A DNA stretch of 64,000 nucleotides from Mastigocoleus testarum BC008 (GCF_001456025.1 NZ_LMTZ01000100.1:57668-121667); one strand, 5' to 3'; shown: positions 43,728 through 53,996, counted from the first letter of the stretch. Notes: a model not told the origin generated them from the letters alone. Translations and numbers: made by a program.

Positions 43728-43835
43728 TCTGAATAATAAGAGTCATCAAATATTCTAGTAATTGTACTATATGACTCCTAAGCAGATTTTTCTTGCTTTA
43801 ACCCGCTCTTGTGCTTGAAACACAACATATATTTT

Positions 43836-44129
43836 CTACCATTTGTACCCACACTTTGAATTTTGACACTCAACTGTCCCTTCATCCCAATTAATTAAAA
43901 TCTTCTCCTCTCCACATGCAGGACAATTACAGCCACCGGTGAGATTTATTTCAATAAACACTTGACTAGCGATGGTTTTTCCACAAACCAGTTCTAAGCG
44001 TCCATAAATATCCTTTAACTGTTCAAAATTTAAACTTTCTTCATACTGCAAAATATCTATTGCTTCTGTTGCTTTATCTCTTACTATTTGAATATTTTCG
44101 AGTAATTTACTTATTTGTTCATCTTTCAT
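43836..44129 (-). CDS. Small zinc-ribbon protein of unknown function
   Basis: A 97-residue protein. The N-terminal ~60 residues are helical and acidic. The C-terminus 'CNCPACGEEKILINW...CQNSKCGYKW' has two CxxC-type pairs that would bind zinc. I do not recognise a named family. It lies alone, upstream of ggt on the same strand with a 108-bp gap. Confidence 0.75.
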   Translation of the reverse strand: MKDEQISKLLENIQIVRDKATEAIDILQYEESLNFEQLKDIYGRLELVCGKTIASQVFIEINLTGGCNCPACGEEKILINWDEGTVECQNSKCGYKW

Positions 44130-44849
44130 GATTTGTAATGGGAAAATATTGGATAAAGAATATAAAAATTAAATTATTTGACTTATCCCAAAGTATTTAG
44201 ATATTTTGTCTTTACATATAACAGTTATTTACTTGTATTAATCCTACCCAAAGGTATTAAAAATAAATAAGATAACAGGATTAAAAAATGATTTTTAATT
44301 GTTTTAAATCTTTAATTAAATAACTAAGGTGTGATATTTATTGTAGAAAACTTATAGTGAATAATAATAAAACCATATCAATAAGTCCACTTTGTAGATA
44401 AGAGACTAAGGTGACATTTGAATTTCACTTTTATATCTAATAAAGCCACAAAAAATGTTAATAATACCTTTATAAAATTAGTCATATCACCATTGCAATC
44501 AAAAAAATAGATAAAGTGGCATTAGATACTACCTAAAATTATTTAAGTGGCATAAAAGTGATGTATGCTAATACCCGTCAGAGACATTGACTATTGACAT
44601 AAAACTTTACACTTGTCCGATTTAAGCAGAGATTATAAGAAAAACTTTACCCATGACTATTTTTCAAGATCGGAACAAGTGTGATGACGATAGAGTGAAA
44701 AGTAATTACCTGATTTAAGAAATTTTTAGCAAACAATTTCGATATAATCTTTCTGATAATTTTTGATAATCGTCAGTTTTAAAATAAATGTAAACGAATA
44801 GTTAAATCGAAGTTTATTTCCTAGATATAGTGACTTGAAATCGTGAATT
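44130..44849. other. AT-rich intergenic region
   Basis: About 720 bp between divergent genes, very AT-rich. No tRNA, structured RNA or credible frame was found. It should contain the promoter of the AAA-like gene at 44850. Confidence 0.55.
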
Positions 44850-46001
44850 ATGAGTAATAAGACAAAACAAACATTAATGTTCCTCGATTCTTTAGTTGAA
44901 GTTATTAAAGATAAAATCGGACAAGATTTAAACAATTTGCAAATCACTATACTCAAAGGAGCATATTATGATGAAAGTTACGAACAAATAGCTTATAAAT
45001 ATGGTTGTTCTAAAGACCATGCAAAGCGAGTAGGCTCCGATCTATGGTCGTTATTGTCATCGCATTTTGGTCAGTCGATTGATAAAAGAAACGTAAAATT
45101 TGTCTTAGAGCAATTAAAGCAAGAATTATATGACGATACTCTAGAACTACCGGTGGGAGTTGTCCCTAGCAATTCTAGATTTTACGTCGAACGCAAAGAA
45201 ATAGAATCCCTTTGTTTGCGAACTATTATGCGCAAAGGAGGTTTAATCAGAATTTGTGCACCTTCTAAGATGGGTAAATCTTCTTTGATGCACAGAATAA
45301 TCAATTTAGCTAAAGATTGTCGCGGTGTTTGTCTGGATTTACATTTAACAGATCGGGAAACTTTAACGGATTTAACTCGATTCCTGAGGTGGTTGAGTTT
45401 AAACGTTACTAGAGAATTAAGATTACCATCTAAGCTCGAAGAATATTGGGATGATGACTTGGGTTGTAAATCTAGCTGTACTTATTATTTTGAGGATTAT
45501 TTATTGGGTCAGATAGATCGTCCTTTAATTTTGGCTTTTGATAAATTAGATCATCTTTTTGCTCGCGAACAAATTGCAAGTGATTTTCTTGCTATGTTAC
45601 GAGCTTGGCATGAAAATAGCAAAATAAATCCCACCTGGAGTCAACTCCGCTTAATTTTAGTGTATCGGGATAATCCACTTCCTTTAGAGTCTAACAAATC
45701 ACCTTTTAATGTTGGGCTGACGGTTTCTTTACCTGATTTTTCTGGAGTTGAGATTCTCGATTTAGCTCGTAGACATGGACTGGATTGGAAGGAAGCTGAA
45801 GTCACAAAATTAATGGGTGCTATTGGTGGTCATCCTTATTTAGTTCGTCAAGCACTTCACCAAGTAAAAACACAAAATTTGAGTTTAGACAACTTTTTAC
45901 AACAAGATTTTACAAAATCTACTCCCTATAGCAATTATTTACCTGTTGAGAGGTTACCTATTTCTCCTTCTACCCAAGCCCTAGAGAACACTGTCCCATA
46001 A
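44850..46001 (+). CDS. AAA-like (AAA_35) NTPase with N-terminal helix-turn-helix-like (vMAP-type) domain
   Basis: A 383-residue protein. Residues about 10-75 form a helical domain with 'YEQIAYKYGCSKDHAKRVGS', the pattern found at the N-terminus of vWA-MoxR-associated (vMAP) proteins in cyanobacterial conflict systems. The NTPase has its P-loop 'APSKMGKSS' at 137-145 and 'LILAFDKLDHLF' as a Walker B-like segment (with Lys-Leu-Asp where a Glu is commoner). It ends without WD40, TPR or enzymatic domains, so it is shorter than many relatives. The last 67 bp overlap, on the opposite strand, the 3' end of another AAA-like gene. Confidence 0.85.
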   Translation: MSNKTKQTLMFLDSLVEVIKDKIGQDLNNLQITILKGAYYDESYEQIAYKYGCSKDHAKRVGSDLWSLLSSHFGQSIDKRNVKFVLEQLKQELYDDTLELPVGVVPSNSRFYVERKEIESLCLRTIMRKGGLIRICAPSKMGKSSLMHRIINLAKDCRGVCLDLHLTDRETLTDLTRFLRWLSLNVTRELRLPSKLEEYWDDDLGCKSSCTYYFEDYLLGQIDRPLILAFDKLDHLFAREQIASDFLAMLRAWHENSKINPTWSQLRLILVYRDNPLPLESNKSPFNVGLTVSLPDFSGVEILDLARRHGLDWKEAEVTKLMGAIGGHPYLVRQALHQVKTQNLSLDNFLQQDFTKSTPYSNYLPVERLPISPSTQALENTVP

Positions 46002-48430
46002 ATCCGATTGTAGAGTTTTAGTTTTCCTGCCTCTTTTCGCACTATTCCGGATAAAAATAACTCTAAGCATTCCCAGGTTTGCTCATCCTTAATTTCCCCT
46101 ATTGAAAGCATTTCTTGATACTTTGATAATAAAAGTAGAGAATCATGTTTATTTTTAGTTAACTTGTTCTTAATTGTTTTCAAATGTTCTGGTTGGTCTT
46201 TATTTTCCCAGTCTTCGATAATTTTTTCTCTTATTAGTTGAGTGATAAATTCCCTTTCTTCTCCCTCATTAATTATCAAAGAAAAATCCCTAATTAAACT
46301 ACATATTTTTTGAGTTAGAAATGGTTGTCCTCCCGTCCAGTCTAATACTTCTTCTATTGTCCTATGGGGGTCATGACAATTTTCTCGCAATCCATTGATT
46401 AAACTCCGTTCAACTTCGTCAAGTTTGAATCCTTCTAATGGAATACCACAACCGATATTAAAGGGAGTACTTTCAGGGTTTTGAATCAAATAACTTGGAG
46501 CGGTTCTACCAATTAAAACTATAGTTAAACGACGGTACGAATCATTATCAGCTCGTTTATTATAAAGGCTGCGTAAAAAACCAAAAAAGCAATCTACGGA
46601 AAATTTTAGGTCCAGAACGGTATCTATCTCGTCAATGAAAATCACTATTGATTGCTGAACTTGTTTGAGAAGAATTTCTTCGATAAATTCCCCCAGTTTC
46701 TCTAATGGAGAAAGATAATCTAAATTCTTTTTCCAGCTACGATAATCAAATTCAGGTAATAAACTTAGCTTTTTAGCTAAGCTAAAGATAATGCTGTGAT
46801 ATAACTGGCTTTCAGTAGTATTATCGCTAACTATTTCTGTTAAATCTAGAGCCGCACAAACATATCCTTCTTCAACAAGTTTGTGCATCATTTTTGCTCT
46901 CAGGCTTGATTTACCCATCTGTCTGGCGTTGAAAATGTAGCAAAATTGTCGTTGTTTGAGGGCTTTATAAAGTTGTCTGTCGGCTTTTCTTACTACATAT
47001 GTAGGAGAATCTATTGGTAAGGTTCCACCGATTTGGTATTGATATTCTTCTACTTGAGCATCTTTGAGTAGTTCATTTTCAAAGACAAGTTTTTCTTGGG
47101 TCGCTTTGAGGAGTTCTACTGTTTCTGATAGCTTTTTGGTGCGTTCTTTTACCTTTTGTTCTAAGGTACGATTGGTTTGTTCTAAAGCAGTAAATGACTC
47201 TTGTAATTGACTAGCCATAGTATTAAAGGATTTGGCTAGTTGTCCCAATTCATCTTTGCGATCGAGTCGGATTTTTTGACCCCAGTTACCAGAAGCTAAG
47301 GATTTAGCAGCAGAATTAACTTTTAATATTGGTCGAGTAATCCATCGAGTTGTGAGAATGCCAATTATAATTGCTACGATTAAAGCTGTTATGCATAATG
47401 CGATCGTGTTACGAGTATTGGCATGAATTTGCCCCATGAAATCCGATTCAGGGACAGTTACTACTATTAACCAATCTAGTCCATATTCATCTTTAAAAGG
47501 CGCTATTTTAATTAAATATTTTTCTTCTGCAAAATTAAAATTTATCTGCTGTGATTTATCTATTTTATCGAATTTGCCTTCAAATTTTTCTATTATCAAC
47601 TGACCAACGGCTTTATTTAAAGTATTATTACTGTTAGCTATTTTAGAAACTTCATCAGGCATATTTTTGTAATAGTAAGAATACTTGTTATCCGATGTAA
47701 ATATTGCTATCCCAGATTCATTTATAACAAAAACTTGACCAGTATTTGCTATCTTTAAATTTTGCAAAAATTGATTAAAGTGATTGAAATGTATGTCTAC
47801 TCCTAAAACACCTTTTATTTTACCGTTTGGCTCATAAATAGGATAAACATTAGTTAAACATTTCGTTTTGTTTCCAAATGAAGTGTATATTTTGCTCCAT
47901 GTCTGCTTTTGTTTTTCAATTGCAACTTTATACCATTCTCTTTTTGTAACGTTATATAATCTTGGCTGTTTGATTGAATATTTCTTTTTTGCATAACGGA
48001 AAAAAGGTTCTGTATAATTATTCTCTTCATTCGAAAAACCTTTCATTAAATAACCATCTCTTCCTCTTCCAACTCCATAGAATTCTCCTAAACCATTTCC
48101 CCAATATATTGCCGTAATGTCCGGAAACAAAATTAATTGATTAAAAAAATATTCAATTAATTTATCTTTATCATTAAAAGCTATTTTTTGATTTTCAATA
48201 ACTTTAGCATTTATCTTATTTATTGTAATTGCTGATGAAATATAGGTTTGAAATTTTTCTTCTACCCTAAAAATAATTTCAGAGAATAATTGTTCAGATA
48301 TATTATTAACAGCTAGTTGAGCACTTTTAAAAGATAAGTAAGCTATAAGTATGATAAAAACTATTATTTGAAGTAACCAAGGTATTAGAATAACTAATTT
48401 TAAGGTTTTATATTTTTCTCTAATTTTCAT
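45935..48430 (-). CDS. Cache-HAMP membrane sensor fused to an AAA-like NTPase
   Basis: An 831-residue protein. Membrane helices at about 12-34 and about 345-366 enclose a dCache-type extracellular sensor ('VFVINESGIAIFTSDNKYSY', 'VLGVDIHFNHFNQF'). HAMP ('RPILKVNSAAKSLASGNWGQ') and a coiled coil follow to about 455. The output is an AAA_35 NTPase with P-loop 'NARQMGKSS' (about 506), Walker B 'SIVIFIDEIDTVL' and 'IVLIGRTAPSYL'. Cache-HAMP units normally drive kinases, cyclases or chemotaxis domains, so this output is unusual. It needs an extracellular ligand and probably signals by ATP-driven assembly. Its relative at 44850 converges on it with a 67-bp overlap. Confidence 0.88.
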   Translation of the reverse strand: MKIREKYKTLKLVILIPWLLQIIVFIILIAYLSFKSAQLAVNNISEQLFSEIIFRVEEKFQTYISSAITINKINAKVIENQKIAFNDKDKLIEYFFNQLILFPDITAIYWGNGLGEFYGVGRGRDGYLMKGFSNEENNYTEPFFRYAKKKYSIKQPRLYNVTKREWYKVAIEKQKQTWSKIYTSFGNKTKCLTNVYPIYEPNGKIKGVLGVDIHFNHFNQFLQNLKIANTGQVFVINESGIAIFTSDNKYSYYYKNMPDEVSKIANSNNTLNKAVGQLIIEKFEGKFDKIDKSQQINFNFAEEKYLIKIAPFKDEYGLDWLIVVTVPESDFMGQIHANTRNTIALCITALIVAIIIGILTTRWITRPILKVNSAAKSLASGNWGQKIRLDRKDELGQLAKSFNTMASQLQESFTALEQTNRTLEQKVKERTKKLSETVELLKATQEKLVFENELLKDAQVEEYQYQIGGTLPIDSPTYVVRKADRQLYKALKQRQFCYIFNARQMGKSSLRAKMMHKLVEEGYVCAALDLTEIVSDNTTESQLYHSIIFSLAKKLSLLPEFDYRSWKKNLDYLSPLEKLGEFIEEILLKQVQQSIVIFIDEIDTVLDLKFSVDCFFGFLRSLYNKRADNDSYRRLTIVLIGRTAPSYLIQNPESTPFNIGCGIPLEGFKLDEVERSLINGLRENCHDPHRTIEEVLDWTGGQPFLTQKICSLIRDFSLIINEGEEREFITQLIREKIIEDWENKDQPEHLKTIKNKLTKNKHDSLLLLSKYQEMLSIGEIKDEQTWECLELFLSGIVRKEAGKLKLYNRIYGTVFSRAWVEGEIGNLSTGK

Positions 48431-48526
48431 TTTAAGCTTGTAATAAAAATGATAAATATTTATTATATGATTAAACTTTATGTGAATCCGTATAGTTCAA
48501 AAAACGATTATTTGTACTATATAGAA

Positions 48527-49393
48527 TTAACTATTCTTCCATTCATATACCCAGCGTTGATTTATTTTAATATAATTGGCTAAATCAAAAGATACAGATA
48601 AAACTTCACTACGAGGAAAAAAACCTCCAACGAGAGTATAACCTAAACTGTGTGCTAATTTTCGTAATTCGTACAAAAGAGTTGGTAAACTATTTTTAGT
48701 ACCATTAACGTATCCAATCCAAAACTTTTCATTAGAGTTTTCAGAATAACTTTCGATAGCTATACTAAGTAATTTCTCATCTTTTTTTAATCCCCAAATT
48801 TTTCCTAAGGAAAGACGTTTTTTAAGCTCTTTTACAGTTATTTCTTGCCACTTTCCACCATAACTGACATAAATTTCTTGTCTCAAAGTTAAATCATTTG
48901 AATTTTTGACTAATGAGCAAACATAATCTAAATCATTTGAATTTAACTTAATTAATTGTGTACTTGGTGAATTAATTGAATCTGTCTCGTAGAAGTCAAA
49001 GTTTCCAACTTTTTTACGACCTCGTTTTGACATTATGTCAGCCATAATCTCATTACTGGCAAGAATCATACAGCGTGATATATTAATTCCTGATTCTACT
49101 AAATACTGATTTATAGTAAGCTCTAAAATCTTTGACAAACCCTGACCGCGATATTGAGGGCTTACTCTCAGTCCTTCCCACCAAGCTTCAGAGTCTGACA
49201 TCAGCACAACTCGTTCAATTGCTACAGGAACATCATCAATCGTAACGACAAAAATACAACCAGATGGATCGCGAATCCATTTATCCCAAACCAAAGGAAT
49301 ATAGTCTTTTTGATTATTTGGAAGAATTTGACAAAAAGCTAGTACTGCTTCTTTGTCAGATTTTCGTGCCAAGCGAACTTTTGGTTCCGTCAT
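48527..49393 (-). CDS. GNAT-family N-acetyltransferase
   Basis: A 288-residue protein. The N-terminal GNAT domain (about 5-135) holds the acetyl-CoA motif 'RVSPQYRGQGLSKILELT'. The C-terminal 150 residues look like a second, degenerate GNAT-like half. The substrate cannot be read. It lies 97 bp upstream of the Cache-AAA gene on the same strand but shares no obvious function with it. Confidence 0.82.
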   Translation of the reverse strand: MTEPKVRLARKSDKEAVLAFCQILPNNQKDYIPLVWDKWIRDPSGCIFVVTIDDVPVAIERVVLMSDSEAWWEGLRVSPQYRGQGLSKILELTINQYLVESGINISRCMILASNEIMADIMSKRGRKKVGNFDFYETDSINSPSTQLIKLNSNDLDYVCSLVKNSNDLTLRQEIYVSYGGKWQEITVKELKKRLSLGKIWGLKKDEKLLSIAIESYSENSNEKFWIGYVNGTKNSLPTLLYELRKLAHSLGYTLVGGFFPRSEVLSVSFDLANYIKINQRWVYEWKNS

Positions 49394-49815
49394 TTATGGT
49401 TCTGTCTAAAAATCTAATGGCTTGGAAATATCACTCTTTATTTTCTCTCAAAAACTAATTTAAATATTTTGCCATTGATATACCCAAAATTCTTCACTCA
49501 AGTATAGTTTATTATTTTTTAGCCGTAGTAAATATTAATTAGATGTTAAATAGATAAATAGACTGACATTCTATATTGTTTCATTGAAAGAAAGCTAAAT
49601 ATTAAGAAATGACTATAAACATTGATTGAGTTAAGTATTTGTAATTACATGATTCTACTTTGATGAGAGCAGCAATAAAATTTTTAAACAAAATTTATGT
49701 GTATATAAAAGTAATTTTGGGCACATCTGTAAAGATTTGATGCGTGAAGAATGATAATCTTTTGAAATGTAATTTTTAAATTTATATTGTTCCCTAAAGT
49801 TTATTTTTGTGAACC
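49394..49815. other. Intergenic, AT-rich
   Basis: About 420 bp between divergent genes. I see no frame, repeat or structured RNA in it beyond likely promoters. Confidence 0.5.
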
Positions 49816-50436
49816 ATGCATACAAAAGCATCTTTACCGATTAGTCTGTTAGATGGTAAAAATACTTTACCAATTATTGAAGCTTACTTTGAATTCAATC
49901 ATCTAAAGCAATTATATCGTCAAGGTTGGTTGCAACATGGTATTGAGCCGAAGCATTGTGAAAGTGTTGCTGAACATTCATTTTGTGTCGCTTTATTGGG
50001 TTTGTTGCTAGCAGATCAATATCCAGAATTAGACGTGAATAAAGTAGTGAGAATGGCTTTAATTCATGATTTAGGAGAAATCTACGCTGGTGACTTTACT
50101 CCTGAAGATAACATTGACAAGAATCACAAGTTTGAATTAGAAAAACAATCGGTTTTGCAAGTATTTAATAAGTTACCTAATGGATGGAAGTGGATTAACC
50201 TGTGGGAGGAATACGAGCAAGGTAGTTCTGCAGAAGCTAAGTTTGTCCAGCAATTAGACCGATTAGAGATGCTTTTACAAGCAAGTATTTACGAGCAGCA
50301 ACTACAAGTAGATTTGTCTGATTTTTTTGCATCTACAGGATGGGATGTGTTTTCACCAGAATTACAATCTATATTCCAATTTTTAGAGGATTTAAGAAAG
50401 GGAAACAGGGAAGCAGGATACGCAAGTCCAAAATAA
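49816..50436 (+). CDS. HD-domain hydrolase (YfbR/HDDC2-like nucleotidase)
   Basis: A 206-residue phosphohydrolase. The HD signature is complete: His in 'SVAEHSFCVA', 'ALIHDLGEIYAGDFTPED' (HD pair), and a later Asp in 'VQQLDRLEML'. This layout is typical of the 5'-deoxynucleotidase YfbR/HDDC2 group, so dephosphorylation of a nucleoside monophosphate is the best guess. It has no operon partner. The 360 bp after it hold no clear gene. Confidence 0.85.
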   Translation: MHTKASLPISLLDGKNTLPIIEAYFEFNHLKQLYRQGWLQHGIEPKHCESVAEHSFCVALLGLLLADQYPELDVNKVVRMALIHDLGEIYAGDFTPEDNIDKNHKFELEKQSVLQVFNKLPNGWKWINLWEEYEQGSSAEAKFVQQLDRLEMLLQASIYEQQLQVDLSDFFASTGWDVFSPELQSIFQFLEDLRKGNREAGYASPK

Positions 50437-50798
50437 GAAATCAAAATATGCATTTCCTGCGGACAAGATTTGCTAACAAAAGTCAAAAGAGAATCTGCAT
50501 ATGACTAACGTCACAAACACGGATCTGGCTAGCAACTGTGATTTTCCCATAATTTTTAGGGAATAAATTATTTCTGTGTGTATCTAATAACAGACCAAAA
50601 TTTATATACAAACTGCATAAATTAACAAGGCTGTCATCTATAAGAATATGTAGCACCAAACAAAAGACCTGAATTTCTTATAAGGTCAAGTTCACAAGCT
50701 CAAAAAATCCTCAACCTGAAACCTATTTCTGGTCAAGGTTATGGAGAGTGGGAATATTCTAATGGTGAGAAATGGAGGAAGCGCAAGGAGTAATAACC

Positions 50799-51374
50799 AT
50801 GATTTGTCAAGATAAAAACGAGCTATCGACCAATAATGAGGAACTCTATCGATATTATGCTCAGTCAGAGGGTGTATGGAGTTCTGACCTTGCAATCGTA
50901 ACAGTTAAATTAGTTGGTCAAGAGGATATCTTACCGATCGCCGAATACTACAATCTCACTCATATAGAGTTTGGCGTTCAGGCTACTTGGAAATACAATC
51001 ACAAGAAAAATAAAGATACAAATTTTGAAAATACAAATTTTGACAATAAAAATTTTGAATATCTCATGAACTGTTGTACTGACTCAGAACAACCAGGGTT
51101 GATGTTCTGTCAGTTTGGTTCAAATGTTACTGAGCAAAATCTTAAAGATGATAATCGAGGTCGGATTTTAAAAGAAGTAATTCCTGACATGAAGAACTTG
51201 ATTCTGAGCAATAGTTTTATTGTTTTGGATTATATTTTTGTAGACTCTCATACATTAATCACAAGTAGTGGGAAATATAAAGCGACAACCCGCTTGGAGA
51301 GTGAAAACAAGAGGTATAGAGAGGAAACATATGATGGAAGAGTTATTAGACGTGTTTGGGAAGAAAAACTATAA
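50799..51374 (+). CDS. CpcS/CpeS-like phycobiliprotein lyase (lipocalin-like)
   Basis: A 191-residue protein from ATG 50799, preceded by AAGGAG at 50785-50790. An in-frame ATG at 50772 lacks such a site. The beginning 'YRYYAQSEGVWSSDLAIVTV', the middle 'FGVQATWKY' and the ending 'YKATTRLESENKRYREETYD' followed by 'RVWEE' fit a CpcS-type lipocalin fold, which attaches bilins to phycobiliproteins. Similarity is moderate and the family's key residues cannot be confirmed by eye. A short asparagine-rich loop, 'NFENTNFDNKNFEY', is inserted. A 15-bp tandem repeat follows the stop. Confidence 0.5.
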   Translation: MICQDKNELSTNNEELYRYYAQSEGVWSSDLAIVTVKLVGQEDILPIAEYYNLTHIEFGVQATWKYNHKKNKDTNFENTNFDNKNFEYLMNCCTDSEQPGLMFCQFGSNVTEQNLKDDNRGRILKEVIPDMKNLILSNSFIVLDYIFVDSHTLITSSGKYKATTRLESENKRYREETYDGRVIRRVWEEKL

Positions 51375-51378
51375 ACTT

Positions 51379-51438
51379 CAAAATCTTAAGTTCCAAAACC
51401 TTAAGTTCCAAAATCTTAAGTTCCAAAATTTTAAGTTA
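51379..51438. repeat. 15-bp tandem repeat (CAAAATCTTAAGTTC)4
   Basis: Four units start at 51379, 51394, 51409 and 51424, the last two or three slightly changed. They begin 4 bp after the stop of the CpcS-like gene, in front of a terminator hairpin. Confidence 0.92.
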
Positions 51439-51491
51439 AAAAAATCTTAAATTAAAAAATTTTTAGATAAAAAAGTTTTCCTACCTCTTTC

Positions 51492-51522
51492 ATCCCCACC
51501 AGACATATGTTTAAGTGGGGAT
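51492..51522. terminator. Bidirectional terminator-like hairpin
   Basis: ATCCCCAC (51492-51499) pairs with GTGGGGAT (51515-51522) around a 15-nt loop, followed by ATTTT on the plus strand. It is placed between the convergent CpcS-like and P450 genes. Confidence 0.6.
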
Positions 51523-51545
51523 TTTCTCATAAACAACCGATAGTT

Positions 51546-52931
51546 TTACTTACTTATGACAGGAACTGCAGACTTTTGAGGTACGCGAATACCATTCATC
51601 TTCATTCTTACACCCCGTGCAGGTGCAATGGTAACGCCTCGACGCTGGGGCTTTTCTGGCTTATCATCCAACAATTCCAAGTTGTAACGAGAAACTACAT
51701 GTGCTAGTACCAACTTCATTTCAAACAGTGCTAGAGCATAACCAACACAGCGACGTACTCCTCCACCAAAAGGCATAAATTCATAGGGAGAAAACTGTCT
51801 TTCTAAAAATCGCTCTGGTTTAAATTCTTTTGAATCTGGATACAAATCTTCTCGATGGTGTAATAGATAAATACAACCCCAAATATAACTTTCAGGTTTT
51901 AGTTTATGTCCTAACAACTCAACAGGTTCTTCTACTTGTCTCTCAAAAGTCGTCATTGCGACAGGATAAATCCGCAAGGTTTCATTACAAACTGCGGTTA
52001 AGTACTTTTGTTTAAATATAGTTACAGGATCGGGATTTTCTCCAAGACTGTCTAATTCTTCCAGTAATTTGGAACGTAAGATTGGTTTGTGATGAAGCCA
52101 ATATAATCCCCAAGCCATTGCTGTAGCAGTGGTTTCATATCCCGCAACCAGCAATGTCATCATTTCATCCCGTAACTCTTTGTCTGTCATGGAGTTACCT
52201 TCAGGATCTCTTGCAGACATTAATAATGAAAGAATATCAACCCGATTGGGATCGTTTAATTGGGAACGTCTTTCACTAATTTCAGCATAAAGTAATTTAT
52301 CCAGCATTTCCCTTCGACGCAAAAAATTACCCCAGGGACTCCAAGCTCCTAAATCTTTTTGTAAAAAAGGGAACAATAGCAAACTAAAAGCTAAGGGAGA
52401 GCGGAATAAATCCATCATCCCAATGATCCCATGCTTAATTTGTTGATAACGCTCTCCTTCATGTAAGCCAAATACAACTTGTAACATGATAGAAAGGGAA
52501 ATATCTGATGTGATATCACGAGCAGTGAAAGCTTTATTTTGCGGTATATCACTGAAGACTCTATCCGTAATATTGCTGATTATTTCGCCATACAATTGCA
52601 TTCTTTCACCATGGAATTGAGGCATTATTAACTGACGCTGGCGTTTGTGAGGTTCGCCATCGAGCAACATTAGAGAATATTCTCCAATTAATGGTTTAAG
52701 CACCCCATCTGGATTCCCTGGTGCTGTAAAGATTTTCCTATCATTGGAATATATTTCTTGAATTGCTTGAGGATGATTAACAAATATTATTGGTTGCTTT
52801 GCGCCGAATATCTGAGCAGTAAATATATTGGGGTGCAACTTAACTGCTTGCTCCAGGAAACTTAAAGGTTCAGCAATCCATTGATAGCGTTGTTTAAGAA
52901 CCGGGATACTAACAATATTTGGTAGAGACAT
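51546..52931 (-). CDS. Cytochrome P450, CYP110-like
   Basis: A 461-residue heme mono-oxygenase. The I-helix oxygen-binding motif is 'LLVAGYETTATAMAWGLYW', the K-helix ExxR is 'CNETLRIYP', and the heme loop is 'FMPFGGGVRRCVGYALALFE' with the ligand Cys. No N-terminal membrane anchor is evident. The plan fits CYP110, the P450 family abundant in filamentous cyanobacteria, whose known members act on fatty acids, alkanes and terpenes. It lies alone between the CpcS-like gene and the second devBCA operon, on the same strand as the latter. A functional link to the exporter is possible but not shown. Confidence 0.93.
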   Translation of the reverse strand: MSLPNIVSIPVLKQRYQWIAEPLSFLEQAVKLHPNIFTAQIFGAKQPIIFVNHPQAIQEIYSNDRKIFTAPGNPDGVLKPLIGEYSLMLLDGEPHKRQRQLIMPQFHGERMQLYGEIISNITDRVFSDIPQNKAFTARDITSDISLSIMLQVVFGLHEGERYQQIKHGIIGMMDLFRSPLAFSLLLFPFLQKDLGAWSPWGNFLRRREMLDKLLYAEISERRSQLNDPNRVDILSLLMSARDPEGNSMTDKELRDEMMTLLVAGYETTATAMAWGLYWLHHKPILRSKLLEELDSLGENPDPVTIFKQKYLTAVCNETLRIYPVAMTTFERQVEEPVELLGHKLKPESYIWGCIYLLHHREDLYPDSKEFKPERFLERQFSPYEFMPFGGGVRRCVGYALALFEMKLVLAHVVSRYNLELLDDKPEKPQRRGVTIAPARGVRMKMNGIRVPQKSAVPVISK

Positions 52932-53269
52932 AAAATTGCTGAGGCTTTTAGAAAGAAAAGCATTTTTGGGAGTAATGTATTAAATATTAACGCAGTTTCA
53001 ATTTGTATGAACTAGATCGGAGAAACAATAAATAATAAATACAGTTATAGTTATAGCTTTGATGGAGACCCAGTCGCTGGTAACTTAAATTATGCAAGAA
53101 ATATCAAACTTATTTCGTCGCATTTCATAAAAAGCCCATACAAAAGCATCTTGATTGATTAGTATTTTAAGTAATAACGAATAGTCTATCTACTGTTAAG
53201 GCTTATTTTGAGTTTAATTATTTAAGTCACTCTCAAATTCCCCCAAATGCATTGTTTGGAAGTAAAACT

Positions 53270-53944
53270 TTATAGTTTTAAACATCCGTCTTCCATTTGC
53301 ACGATGCGATCGGCAATATCAAGGATTCGGTTGTCATGGGTCACTAACATTACAGAGCAACCTTCCTCCTTGGCTAGTTTTTGGATAATATTGACTACAT
53401 CTCTTCCAGTTTTACTATCTAAAGAAGCTGTTGGTTCATCGGCTAAAACTAATTTAGGTTGAGCAACCAATGCGCGAGCGATCGCAACTCTTTGTTGTTG
53501 TCCCCCTGATAATTTTTCTGGGTACGTATCGACAAAATCTGCTATTCCAACTGCTCTCAAGATATTTTCAGCGCGTTGACGATATTCCCATGTGGGAATT
53601 TCTGGATGTAGTTTCAGGGACATTCGCACATTACCGTAAGCTGTTAAGCATTTAAGTAAGTTATGGTGTTGGAAGATAAAACCAATTTGATTTCTCACTT
53701 TAGTTGCCTGTTTTTTACTGATATCTCGTAATTCTCGACCAAGAATTTTTAAACTACCAGACTGTACAGAACGGAGCCCACCAATTAAAGATAATAAAGT
53801 AGTTTTTCCACTACCGGAAGGTCCTGTCAAAATGACTATTTCTCCCGGATAAATATCTAAATTAATATCATTTAGTACAGACTTAAGTAGTTTACCTTTA
53901 CCAAAGGAATGATTAAGATTACTAACAGCAACAGTAGGTTTCAT
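53270..53944 (-). CDS. devA: DevA-like ABC exporter ATPase, second copy
   Basis: A 224-residue ABC ATPase with intact Walker A 'GPSGSGKTT', signature 'LSGGQQQRVAIARALVAQ', Walker B 'LVLADEPTASL' and 'VMLVTHDNRILDIADRI'. It is clearly paralogous to the ATPase at 20637 ('HSFGKGKLLKSVLNDINLDI' against 'HFFGKGQLQKQVLFDINLNI'). It is the last gene of the second devBCA operon, separated from devC by a 120-bp stretch made of short repeats. About 340 bp after it, before the P450 gene, hold nothing recognised. Confidence 0.92.
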   Translation of the reverse strand: MKPTVAVSNLNHSFGKGKLLKSVLNDINLDIYPGEIVILTGPSGSGKTTLLSLIGGLRSVQSGSLKILGRELRDISKKQATKVRNQIGFIFQHHNLLKCLTAYGNVRMSLKLHPEIPTWEYRQRAENILRAVGIADFVDTYPEKLSGGQQQRVAIARALVAQPKLVLADEPTASLDSKTGRDVVNIIQKLAKEEGCSVMLVTHDNRILDIADRIVQMEDGCLKL

Positions 53945-53996
53945 AGTAGGGATTGGCGACTGGGGACTTGGGGAAAGTGTGGGGAGTGTGGGAGGA

